DNA from: Streptomyces sp. NBC_01276
Lineage (GTDB): Bacteria > Actinomycetota > Actinomycetes > Streptomycetales > Streptomycetaceae
Direction of reading: 5' to 3'
Length of the DNA: 64,000 bases
Assembly: GCF_041435355.1 (NCBI RefSeq)
Contig: NZ_CP108442.1
Location: forward strand, 4,278,001-4,342,000
The notes beneath the pieces are model-generated. The model was given only the letters and a program-made list of their open reading frames with translations, was not told the DNA's origin and did not search any database. This document shows, piece after piece, positions 26,656-34,900 of the stretch. The position numbers and the translations under genes were made by a program. Position 1 is the first letter of the stretch; each line of letters opens with the position of its first letter.

Positions 26656-27020
26656 TGAGCCCGGTGCAGCGTGTCGACACCGACGATCCCGATGTCGATA
26701 TGGATATGGGAAATCGAGTGCTCTACCTGGACGAGTTGTTCACGGGCGAGGTGGCCGAATACCAGGACGGGCAATTGGTGTGCCTTGACGTCTACCTCGA
26801 CGGGATCAGGAACGGCTTGTCCCGGATGTGGTATCCGGACGGCACCTTGAAGCTGGAGGGGAATGTCCTCAACGGGGTGGCGGTGGGCGAGTTCCGGGAA
26901 TGGCACCCCAATGGCATTCTCAAGTCCCGAAAGTTTTTCGACGACGACATCTACTCCCTCAAGGAGGAGACCGTCTGGGACGAGGAAGGCCGCCTCGTTC
27001 GCGAGTGGCATCGCGAGTAG
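26655..27020 (+). CDS. YwqK-like immunity protein (MORN-type repeats)
   Basis: The 121-aa protein has repeats of the form G-x-x-x-x-W-Y-x-D-G-x-L-K-x-E-G. Examples are GLSRMWYPDGTLKLEGNVLNG, read around residue 55, then GEFREWHPNGILKSRKFF and WDEEGRLVREWHRE. This is the pattern of the YwqK antitoxin family, whose founding member neutralises YwqJ in Bacillus. ATG 26655 shares its A with the toxin's TAA stop (TAATG). An in-frame TTG at 26643 would lie inside the toxin gene and is less likely. Its GC is lower than the surroundings, matching the toxin tip. Function is inferred from family and position. Confidence 0.78.
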   Translation: MSPVQRVDTDDPDVDMDMGNRVLYLDELFTGEVAEYQDGQLVCLDVYLDGIRNGLSRMWYPDGTLKLEGNVLNGVAVGEFREWHPNGILKSRKFFDDDIYSLKEETVWDEEGRLVREWHRE

Positions 27021-27203
27021 GGCCGGGTGCGCGGGTGGCGGGTCACCGGCTCTTCGAGCCGGGGCGTCGTCCGGGGCCGGTTCCTTGCCGGTTGAGGCAC
27101 TCGGGCTGAGAGTGCGGACCGGCTCCGGGGCCAGGATGAGCGGCCGGCCGAAGAGGAGCTGACGGGGAGGTCCGAGGCGTGAGTCCGGGGGTTGCCGGCG
27201 GAG

Positions 27204-27731
27204 GTGGAGAAGCCGGTGATCACGTCCGAGCCCGTCGGTGAGTGGTTCTGGGAGCCCGCTCCGTCGGCGGGTCCCCGCCGGCGGCGGCCTTGGGGGCGGT
27301 GGGGCTTCTCTCGGGCCTCGCGGACGTCCTGGCGGCGTGCGGACTCGTGACCGGGGAGGGTGCCGGCTCGGTCGTGCTCGCCGACCGGCGTGACATGGCC
27401 GGTCCGCTGTTCGCGTGCCGCGACGTCCCGGTGGCGGCCGGCCTCGCCGGCGCCGCGGGGCGGGCGGACGCCGTAGGGCTGTTCCCGGACCGCCTGTTGA
27501 CGGTGGGCCTGGAGCTGGCGGGTGAGTGGCGCGAGGCCGGCGCGGTGCGCCGGGCGGAGAAGCTCTTCACCCTCCGGGTCGAGGTGTGGGGCGAAGGGGC
27601 GGTGCTGGTGGCCCTGTCCGCGTACGCCGACGCCTGGCTGACCCTCGACCTCCGGGGGCGCCCGCAGCGGGAGGTGGGCGAGGAGGGAGAACGCCCCGCG
27701 CCTCGCCGCCGCGCTGGAGCGGATCTCCGCG
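27204..27731 (+). pseudogene. 5' part of a gene split by two single-base frameshifts
   Basis: GTG 27204 opens VEKPVITSEPVGEWFWEPAPSAG. The coherent peptide then continues in the -1 frame (PPAAALGAVGLLSGLADVLAAC and on to ALSAYADAWLTLDLRGRPQREVGEE). It returns to the first frame (ENAPRLAAALERISAVTG) around 27686. Adding one C to the CCCC run at 27273-27276 and removing one G at 27685-27687 restores a single frame into the 27732-28232 segment. As given, translation from 27204 stops at about 27348. The family is unknown to me. It lies 183 bases after the immunity gene; those bases are GC-rich and show no gene. Confidence 0.5.
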
Positions 27732-28232
27732 GTGACGGGGGCGCCGGTCGATCCGGGCGACCCGACCCGGTACGCGCGGCCCACCGCCGAAGGGTTCGCC
27801 GACCAGTGGGAGACGGGCCCCGATTACGACGACCCGTGGGGCACCTTCGAGGTCCCGAAGCGGTGGCGGCGGCTGATGGACCGGCTGCCCGGTGGTCCCG
27901 ACGGCCGGGACTACGAGAGCACTACCGGGCAACCGGTGCGCTACGCCCGCGTACGGTGCGGGGAGCGGGTCCTGGGCTTCCTCTGGGCGTCCGCCGACGG
28001 AGCGGCGGGCTACGAACCGCGCAACGCGGCCGGTGCCGCGGCCTTCGAGGCGGGGGTGCCGTGGCTGTCTCGGCTGCGTTCCGCCGGCCTGCGGGGCGTC
28101 CGGGCGCCGGAGGCCCTGGAGGAACTGCTGGGCGCCGCGGCGGACGGCCGCCGGGGCGGCTCCGTCGTCGAGGCCGTCACGCACGAGGCGGCTTCGCTGG
28201 ACGCGTTGGAGGAACTGTCGGGGCGGTGCTGA
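27732..28232 (+). CDS. 3' part of the frameshifted gene; hypothetical protein
   Basis: This 166-aa frame would be called as a gene by itself from GTG 27732. That codon sits inside a conserved-looking stretch (ALERISAVTGAPVDPGDP), so it is probably the C-terminal portion of the gene starting near 27204. It has no signal or membrane segment. Features are DDPWGTFEVPKRWRRLMDR and RYARVRCGERVLGFLWASADGAAGY, a beta-rich piece. I do not know the family. Location between toxin immunity and T7SS machinery suggests an accessory or extra immunity gene. Confidence 0.6.
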   Translation: MTGAPVDPGDPTRYARPTAEGFADQWETGPDYDDPWGTFEVPKRWRRLMDRLPGGPDGRDYESTTGQPVRYARVRCGERVLGFLWASADGAAGYEPRNAAGAAAFEAGVPWLSRLRSAGLRGVRAPEALEELLGAAADGRRGGSVVEAVTHEAASLDALEELSGRC

Positions 28233-28251
28233 CCAGGAGAAGGGAGCCGGA

Positions 28252-29013
28252 GTGGCCGGTGACGCGGCGTCGCGCGTGCTGGAGCGGCTGCGGGCGGTGG
28301 ACTGGTGCGGGGACTGGGACTTCGCGTTCGGGCATGTGAAGTCCCGGCGGGTCCTGCTGCGCGAGTACATGCGCAGGGCGGCCCTGTGGGCCCGGGCGTA
28401 CTCCGCCGAGGAGGCCTGGCCCTTCTTCGACGTCACCCCCTACGCCGCCCCGGATTTCGTGCTCGCGCCGGAGCTCGCCGGAGCGCTACGGGAGTTCCTC
28501 GGCGGGATCGGCTACGTCGAGGTCCGCAGCACCTGCGCCGGAGCGGTGCGGCTGGCGGAACTCCGCGCGCTGGACCCGGATGTCGGGGCCGGGCTGCCCG
28601 ACCTCTACGAACCGCTGCTCCTCTTCTACGAGCGGGGCGGCGAGTTCTTCCGGGACGGCGCGGGCTTCCTCGAACTGACGGGGGTGCGGTACCGGCACGG
28701 CCCGCTGGCGGGCTTTCTCGGCGGCGCACCCCTCACCCGGCTCGACGGCCCCGTGCTCGACGCCCTCGATGCCGAGGGGCGCGTCACGTACCACCGGGCG
28801 GCCGGGGGCCGTGGTCCGCTGCTGAGGCGGCGCGTGCTGCGGGGCGTACGGACGGACGAGCTGTTCGGCGCCGACCTGCGCTGGCGGCCGGCGGAGCGGT
28901 TGGCGCAGGAGCCGGGGCCGGTCGGGGTCGACGAGTGGGAGGCGGCCCGGTTCATCGGGGAGGCCGTTGCGGACGCGGAGGGCCCCGTGTGGAACCTTGG
29001 ACCGGGGTATTAG
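28252..29013 (+). CDS. hypothetical protein in the ESX island
   Basis: A 253-aa soluble protein without signal peptide or membrane helix starts at GTG 28252 with a strong AGGAGAAGGGAG ribosome-binding site five bases upstream. Distinct stretches are FAFGHVKSRRVLLREYMRRAALWARAYSAEEAWPFF, with the YMRRAALWARAY helix near residue 40, then VEVRSTCAGAVRLAELRALDPDVG and LYEPLLLFYERGGEFFRDGAGFLELTGV. It resembles other lone proteins in streptomycete polymorphic-toxin regions. No function is assigned. It may be a second immunity protein or a leftover from an earlier toxin. Confidence 0.68.
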   Translation: MAGDAASRVLERLRAVDWCGDWDFAFGHVKSRRVLLREYMRRAALWARAYSAEEAWPFFDVTPYAAPDFVLAPELAGALREFLGGIGYVEVRSTCAGAVRLAELRALDPDVGAGLPDLYEPLLLFYERGGEFFRDGAGFLELTGVRYRHGPLAGFLGGAPLTRLDGPVLDALDAEGRVTYHRAAGGRGPLLRRRVLRGVRTDELFGADLRWRPAERLAQEPGPVGVDEWEAARFIGEAVADAEGPVWNLGPGY

Positions 29014-29042
29014 CGTCGGGGCGGAGAGGAAGGGGGGCCGGG

Positions 29043-29285
29043 ATGGCAGCCGAGGATTACGACAGTCAGTTGCTGGAGTCCGTCGCGGTACGGCGGCGCA
29101 GGATGCGTGACGCCGTGCTGTTCGGGGCGCAGCGCGGGCGGCGCGTGGCCGACGAGCGGATCGGGAAGGCCGTCGCCGGACTGGTCATCGCGGCCGTGCT
29201 GTGCGCGGGATGCGTGGGATGGTCGTTCATCTCGCACCGGCTCATCGGCAAGGTCGGCACCCCGGGACAGGTCAGTACTCGGTGA
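29043..29285 (+). CDS. small single-pass membrane protein of the T7SS locus
   Basis: The 80-aa protein has a basic N-terminal half (SVAVRRRRMRDAVLFGAQRGRRVADERIG). One membrane helix (AVAGLVIAAVLCAGCVGWSF, residues ~44-63) and a short outer tail follow. ATG 29043 follows a GAGGAAGGGGGG ribosome-binding site. Small proteins of this type regularly precede EccD/EccC genes in streptomycetes, and this one sits 13 bases before eccD. It is likely a minor component or adaptor of the secretion complex. Confidence 0.7.
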   Translation: MAAEDYDSQLLESVAVRRRRMRDAVLFGAQRGRRVADERIGKAVAGLVIAAVLCAGCVGWSFISHRLIGKVGTPGQVSTR

Positions 29286-29298
29286 TAGGTTCGGGCGC

Positions 29299-30648
29299 GT
29301 GGTGAGCATGGGGGCGGGAATCGGTACGGCACTGAGCCGGGTCACCCTGGTGGGTGAGCGGCGGAGGATGGATCTCGTACTGCCCTCCCAGGAGCCTGTC
29401 GGGCGGCTTTTGCCCGACGTCATACGGATGTTGGACGACCGGGTCGCCGCGCAGCCGACGCTGCGCCACCTGGTGACCGCCGACGGGTCGGTACTCGAAC
29501 ACGACGTCTGCCTCGCGGACGCCGGGATCGGCGACGGCGCCGTGCTGCGGCTCGTGCGGGTGCAGGACGTGCCGTCCGCGCCCGTCGTGCACGACGTCAC
29601 GGACGAGGCCGCCGAGGACCTGGACGTCCGCGCCTGGCGCTGGCGGCCGGGCGCGCGGCGGGTCACCGCCGGGGCCGGGCTGATCGGATGGGCGTTGCTC
29701 GCCGGGTGGTTCGCCCGGCGGGAGTTCGCGCCGGGCGCGGTGGCCGGGGCGCTGCTCGCGGTGGCCGCGGTCGCCGCTGTCGTCGGGGCGCTCGCCGGGC
29801 GGCTGAAGCGGTCCGGGCTGGCGGCGGCGCTGCTGGCGACCGCCGGGGCCGTCGGCGTGCTCGGGGCGTGGACCCTGGGCGACGCGCAGCACTGGGGTCC
29901 GATGGGACGGCTCGCCGCCGTGGCGGGCGCGCTCGCGGTGGGGCTCGCGCTGCTGGGGTGGTTCACGCCGCTCGGGTGGGGCGGGTTCGTCGGGGCGGCC
30001 GCCGTGGTGGCGCTGACCGGTGGCTGGGAGGCCGTCGCCGTCGCCCAGGGCGGCGCGGGGGCCCGTACCGGAGCGGTGCTGGCCGTGGTCTCGGTGATCC
30101 TGCTCGGGCTGCTGCCGCGGCTCGCCCTGGCGGCGGCCGGCCTGACCGGGCTCGACGACCGCCGTGCGCGGGGGGCTTCGGTCAGCCGGTACAAGGTCGC
30201 GACCGCCCTCGGCGCCACCCACCGGGGCATGGCGCTGGCCACCCTCGCCACCGCCGTCTCGGCGGGTGCGGCCGGGGTGCTCGCGCTGCGGGAACCCGAT
30301 GTCTGGACGGTGTCGCTGGCGGTGGCCGTCGCCGGCGTGCTGTGGCTGCGGGCGCGGGCGTTCCCGCTCGTCGCGGAGGTGGTCGCGCTGCTGCTGGCCG
30401 GGGCCGCCGTCACCGTGGCCGCGCTGCTGGTGTGGGCGGAGCGGGCCGGCGCGGCCGGGCCGCTGGCGACGCTGCTGGTGCTGGCGCTGGCGGCGCTCGG
30501 GGTACTGGCCGTACAGCCGCCCGAGCACGTACGGGTCCGGCTGCGGCGATTCGGGGACACCGCCGAGTCGCTGTGCGTCATCGTGCTGTTCCCGCTGCTC
30601 ATCGGGGTGTTCGGCGTGTACGGGCGGCTGCTCGGCACCTTCGCGTAA
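29299..30648 (+). CDS. eccD: type VII secretion integral membrane protein EccD
   Basis: The 449-aa protein has a YukD/ubiquitin-like cytoplasmic domain (residues ~5-90: RVTLVGERRRMDLVLPSQEPVGRLLPDVI) and about eleven membrane helices from ~125 to the end. EccD forms the membrane pore region of ESX secretion systems with EccC and, classically, EccB and EccE. Start codons GTG 29299, GTG 29302 and ATG 29308 are all in frame; none has a strong ribosome-binding site. It is followed after 16 bases by the MinD-like ATPase gene. Confidence 0.87.
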   Translation: MVSMGAGIGTALSRVTLVGERRRMDLVLPSQEPVGRLLPDVIRMLDDRVAAQPTLRHLVTADGSVLEHDVCLADAGIGDGAVLRLVRVQDVPSAPVVHDVTDEAAEDLDVRAWRWRPGARRVTAGAGLIGWALLAGWFARREFAPGAVAGALLAVAAVAAVVGALAGRLKRSGLAAALLATAGAVGVLGAWTLGDAQHWGPMGRLAAVAGALAVGLALLGWFTPLGWGGFVGAAAVVALTGGWEAVAVAQGGAGARTGAVLAVVSVILLGLLPRLALAAAGLTGLDDRRARGASVSRYKVATALGATHRGMALATLATAVSAGAAGVLALREPDVWTVSLAVAVAGVLWLRARAFPLVAEVVALLLAGAAVTVAALLVWAERAGAAGPLATLLVLALAALGVLAVQPPEHVRVRLRRFGDTAESLCVIVLFPLLIGVFGVYGRLLGTFA

Positions 30649-30664
30649 GGGTTGCGACTCAGAC

Positions 30665-31945
30665 ATGTCAGACATGAGCCAGAGCCGGCGTGACGACTGG
30701 CAGGCCGGGGTCCTCGGCGAACTGACGGGCGCGCCGACCGCTCCCGCGCCGACCGCTCCCGCGCCGACCGATCCCACGCCGACCGCCCCCGCGCCGTCGG
30801 CGGAAGCGGGCGCGGGCCAGGGCCCGGCCGCCCCCGGCCGCCCCCCGATACAGCCCCACCCCGACCCGGAGGCCGCCCCCGGCGCCCCGGCGCGGGCCGC
30901 CGCCGCGCACGGGCCGTTCCCCGGTGCGCGGACCGGCGGTCGGGCCCCCGCCCCGCAGGGCACCCCGTACCCCTACCCCGCGTCGGCCCCGCACGGGGCC
31001 CCGCAGGGGATCCGTGCCCCCGAGACCGTCCCCGTCCCCGCCACCGAGGCCGCCGGCCGGCCCCGGCACGGGGACCCCGTCGGACGGCGGGCGCTGCGCG
31101 CGCTGCGCGGGGCGCTCGGGTCCTCCGCCGCGCGGGCCGTCGCCAACGAGACGGGCCTGGCCACCCAGGTGCAGCAGCCCGTCACCACCGGCCGCCAGAT
31201 CGTGGTGACCAGCATCCGCGGCGGCTCCGGCAAGACCACCGTCACCGCCCTGCTCAGCCGCACCTACAACCACTACCGCCACGACCCGGTGCTCACGCTG
31301 GAGGCCGACGCCGCCCTCGGCACCCTCCCCGTCCGGCTCGGGGTCGAGTCCCTGCGCTGGACCTGCGGCGACCTCGCCCAGATCGTCCGCCCCTCCATGC
31401 AGCTCACCGACATCACCGGATACCTCGTCCCGCTCGCCGACGGCGGCTGGCTGCTGCCCGGCAGCCAGGGCCGCATCGGCGCCCAGGTCGACGTCGCCAC
31501 GTACCGGACCGTGATGGTCGCCCTGCGCCGCTACTTCGGCGTCACCGTCGTCGACTGCGAGACCCTCCCCGGCGAGGTGGCCCGTACGGCCCTCGACACC
31601 GCGCACGCCCGCGTGCTCACCACTCCCGCCACCGCCGAGGGCCTCGTCTCCACCCACGCCGTCCTCGACTGGCTCGCCTCCCTCCCCGTGCCCGTGCTGC
31701 CCCGGACCGTCGTCGTGCTCACCTGCCAGTCCCCGCACCCGGCCGTCGAGCTCGGCAAGGCCGTCGAGAAACTGCGCGCCACCGGCGCCGGGGTCGTCGT
31801 CCTCCCGTACGACCGCCACCTCGCCTCCGGCGGCGCCGTCCGCACCGAACTCCTCGGCGCCGAGACCCGGCAGGCGGCCGTACGGCTCGCCGCGGACGTA
31901 CTCCAGCGCGCCCTCGCGCTCCCGGCGGCCGGTGCGGCCCGGTGA
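30665..31945 (+). CDS. MinD/ParA-like ATPase with disordered N-terminus, ESX-associated
   Basis: The 426-aa protein has a low-complexity Pro/Ala/Thr N-terminus (residues ~20-145, including APTAPAPT repeats). A P-loop NTPase of the MinD/ParA type follows, with GGSGKTTVTALLSRTY as Walker A and FGVTVVDCETLP as the acidic strand. Related EspI-like proteins accompany mycobacterial and streptomycete ESX loci and may regulate or position the secretion machine. The deviant Walker A (GGSGKTT rather than KGGxGKT) is usual for this group. The stop overlaps the eccC start as GTGA. Confidence 0.82.
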   Translation: MSDMSQSRRDDWQAGVLGELTGAPTAPAPTAPAPTDPTPTAPAPSAEAGAGQGPAAPGRPPIQPHPDPEAAPGAPARAAAAHGPFPGARTGGRAPAPQGTPYPYPASAPHGAPQGIRAPETVPVPATEAAGRPRHGDPVGRRALRALRGALGSSAARAVANETGLATQVQQPVTTGRQIVVTSIRGGSGKTTVTALLSRTYNHYRHDPVLTLEADAALGTLPVRLGVESLRWTCGDLAQIVRPSMQLTDITGYLVPLADGGWLLPGSQGRIGAQVDVATYRTVMVALRRYFGVTVVDCETLPGEVARTALDTAHARVLTTPATAEGLVSTHAVLDWLASLPVPVLPRTVVVLTCQSPHPAVELGKAVEKLRATGAGVVVLPYDRHLASGGAVRTELLGAETRQAAVRLAADVLQRALALPAAGAAR

Positions 31946-34900
31946 CCCAGCAGCTCGTCCACCGGCCCGCCCGGGGCACCATGCCCCCCGCCCCCGCCGA
32001 ACCCCACACCGTCGAGGCCCCGCCCAACCTCCCCGAAGGCAAGATCGGCAGCCCGGCCACCGCCCTCCTGCCGATGGCCGGCGTGATGGGCTCGGTCGTG
32101 ATGATGACCGTCGTCCGTAACAGCCAGTTCGCCGCCGTCGGCGCGATGGTCCTGGTCGTCGCGCTGATCGGCGCCATCGCCATGTTCTGGTCCCAGCGCG
32201 GCAAGGCGCAGCGCACCCGCCGCTCCCAGCGCGAGCGCTACCTGGAGTACCTGGAGGAGCAGCGCGAGGAACTCGGCGCGCGCGAGAAGCGGCTCCGCGA
32301 CGAGGCCCGCCGCCTCAACCCGCCGCCGGAGGCCCTCTACGACCTCGTGCGCGATCCGGCCCGGCTGTGGGAACGCCGCCGCGCCGACCCCGACTTCCTG
32401 CGCCCCCGCCTGGGCACCGGCGAGGTCGCCGTCCAGCCGCTCGCCCTCGGCTCGGGCGCCGGAGGCGTCCTCACCCCGCCCGACCGGTTCATGCTCAACG
32501 AGGCCGGCGCCCTCATGGCCCGCTTCGCCCGCGCCAGCGACTTCCCGCTGACCGTGCCCCTCGACCGGGCCGGGAACATCAGCGTCGTCGGCGACCGCGA
32601 AGGCGTCCTGCGCGTCGCCCGCGCCCTGCTCGTCCACACCGCGGTCCTGCACGCCCCCGACGACGTCGCGATCGCCCTCGGCGTCCCCGGAGACCGGCTC
32701 GACGCGGACTGGGAATGGGCCAAGTGGCTCCCGCACGTCCTGGACCCGCAGGAACAGGACGGGCCGGTCGCCGCCCGGCGGATCGCCCCCAGCCTGCCGC
32801 AGCTCGCCGAGGTCCTCGCCCCCGAGCTGCGCCGCCGCGCCTCCTACGCGGCAGAGGTGCGCCGCGGCCTCTCCGACCGGCGCGCGCTGGCCCTCGCGAG
32901 CCGGCTCCTCGTCGTCAGCGACGAGTACGGGGACAACGCCGTCGAACTGCCCCGCCCCGACACGGCGGTGGGCCTCGCCGACATGAACACCACCGTGCTC
33001 CACCTGCTCGCCGAGCAGGTCCACGAGCCCGACGAGGTGACCATACGGATCACCGTGGACGGCCCCCACGTCACCGTCCGGGACCTGCGCACCCCCCAGG
33101 CCCCCGCCGCCGAGGGCCTCTGCGACCAGCTCGGCCCCGCCACCGCCGAGGGCCTCGCCCGGATGCTCGCCCCGCTGCGGCTGTCCGCCGAGTCCGTCGC
33201 CGAGGGCACCCCCGTCTCCGGCCCCGTCGACTTCATGGGCCTGCTCGGCATCGACGACCCCGCCGCCCTCGACGTGGCACGCATGTGGGCGCCGCGCGGC
33301 GAGCGGGACTTCCTGCGCGTCCCGATCGGCATCGACGACCGGCACGGCCCCGTCCTGCTGGACCTCAAGGAGTCCTCCCAGCTCGGCATGGGCCCGCACG
33401 GGCTGTGCGTCGGCGCGACCGGCTCCGGCAAGAGCGAGCTGCTCCGTACGCTCGTCCTCGCCCTGGTCGCCACGCACTCGCCGGAGGACCTCGCGATGGT
33501 CCTCGTCGACTACAAGGGCGGCGCCACCTTCGCCCCCTTCGAGAAGCTCCCGCACGTCGCCGGGGTCATCACCAACCTGGAGAACCAGGCCGGGCTCGTC
33601 GAACGCGTCCACACCAGCCTCGCGGGCGAGGTCAAGCGCCGCCAGCAGGTCCTCAAGGACGCCGGCCACGTCGCCGACATCGGGCACTACGCCGTCCTGC
33701 GCGCCGAGAACCCCGAACTGGAGCCGCTGCCGCACCTGTTCGTCGTCATCGACGAGTTCGGTGAACTCCTCACCGCCAAGCCCGACTTCATCGACCTGTT
33801 CCTGTCCATCGGCCGCATCGGCCGCTCCATCGGCGTGCACCTGCTGCTGTCCAGCCAGCGCATCGAGGGCGGCAAGCTCAAGGGCCTGGACACCTACCTG
33901 TCCTACCGGCTCGGCCTGCGCACCTTCTCCGCCGACGAGTCGCGCACCGTCCTCGACACCACCGACGCCTTCATGCTGCCGCCGCTCCCCGGCTTCGGCT
34001 ACCTCAAGGTGGACACCTCCACCTACACCCGTTTCAAGGCCGGTTACGTCTCCGGCCGCTACCGGGGCCCGGCCGGCGACCGCGACCGCGCCGCGGAAGG
34101 CCCCCTCGCCCTGCCCTACCCGGCCTTCAACACCCTCGGCGCCAGCACCGGTTCCGACGGGCCCGCCGAGGAGAAGCCCACCGCCACCGCCCGCGAGACC
34201 GGTCCCAGCGTGCTCGGCGTCATCGTCGACCAGCTCGCCGACGCCGCCCCGCCCGTACGCCGCATCTGGCTCCCGCCGCTGCCCGACGCCACCCCGCTCG
34301 ACGCCGCCGCCGGACCGCTCTGCGTCACCGACCGCGGACTGCGCCTCGGCGACGCCGACCGCCCCCCGCTGCGGGTACCGCTCGGTGTCCTCGACGACCC
34401 GGCCCGCCAGTGGCGCGGCCCCTGGGAGCTGGACCTGAAGGTCGCCGGCGGGCACACCGCCGTCACCGGCGGACCCCAGTCCGGCAAGACCACCCTGCTG
34501 CGCACCCTCGCCCTGTCCCTCGCGCTCACCCACACCCCGCAGGAGGTCGCCGTCTACGGTCTCGACCTCGCCGGGGGCGGCCTCGCCGCGCTCGCCGGAC
34601 TCCCGCACGTCGGCGGGATCGCCGGCCGGGCCGACCGGGAACGGGCCGCCCGCACGGTCGCCGAGGTGCGGGGCATGCTCGCCGTCCGCGAGGAGCTCTT
34701 CCGCGAGCACTCCATCGACTCCGTCGACCAGCTGCGCCGCCTGCGCTCCCGCGGCGGACTGCCCGAGCTGGCCTCCACCGACATCGTCCTGCTCGTCGAC
34801 GGGTACGGAGCCCTGCGCGAGGAGTTCTCCGAACTCGACGACGCCGTCACCGACCTCCTCAAGCGGGGCGGCGGCTACGGCATCCACGTCGTCGCGGGCA

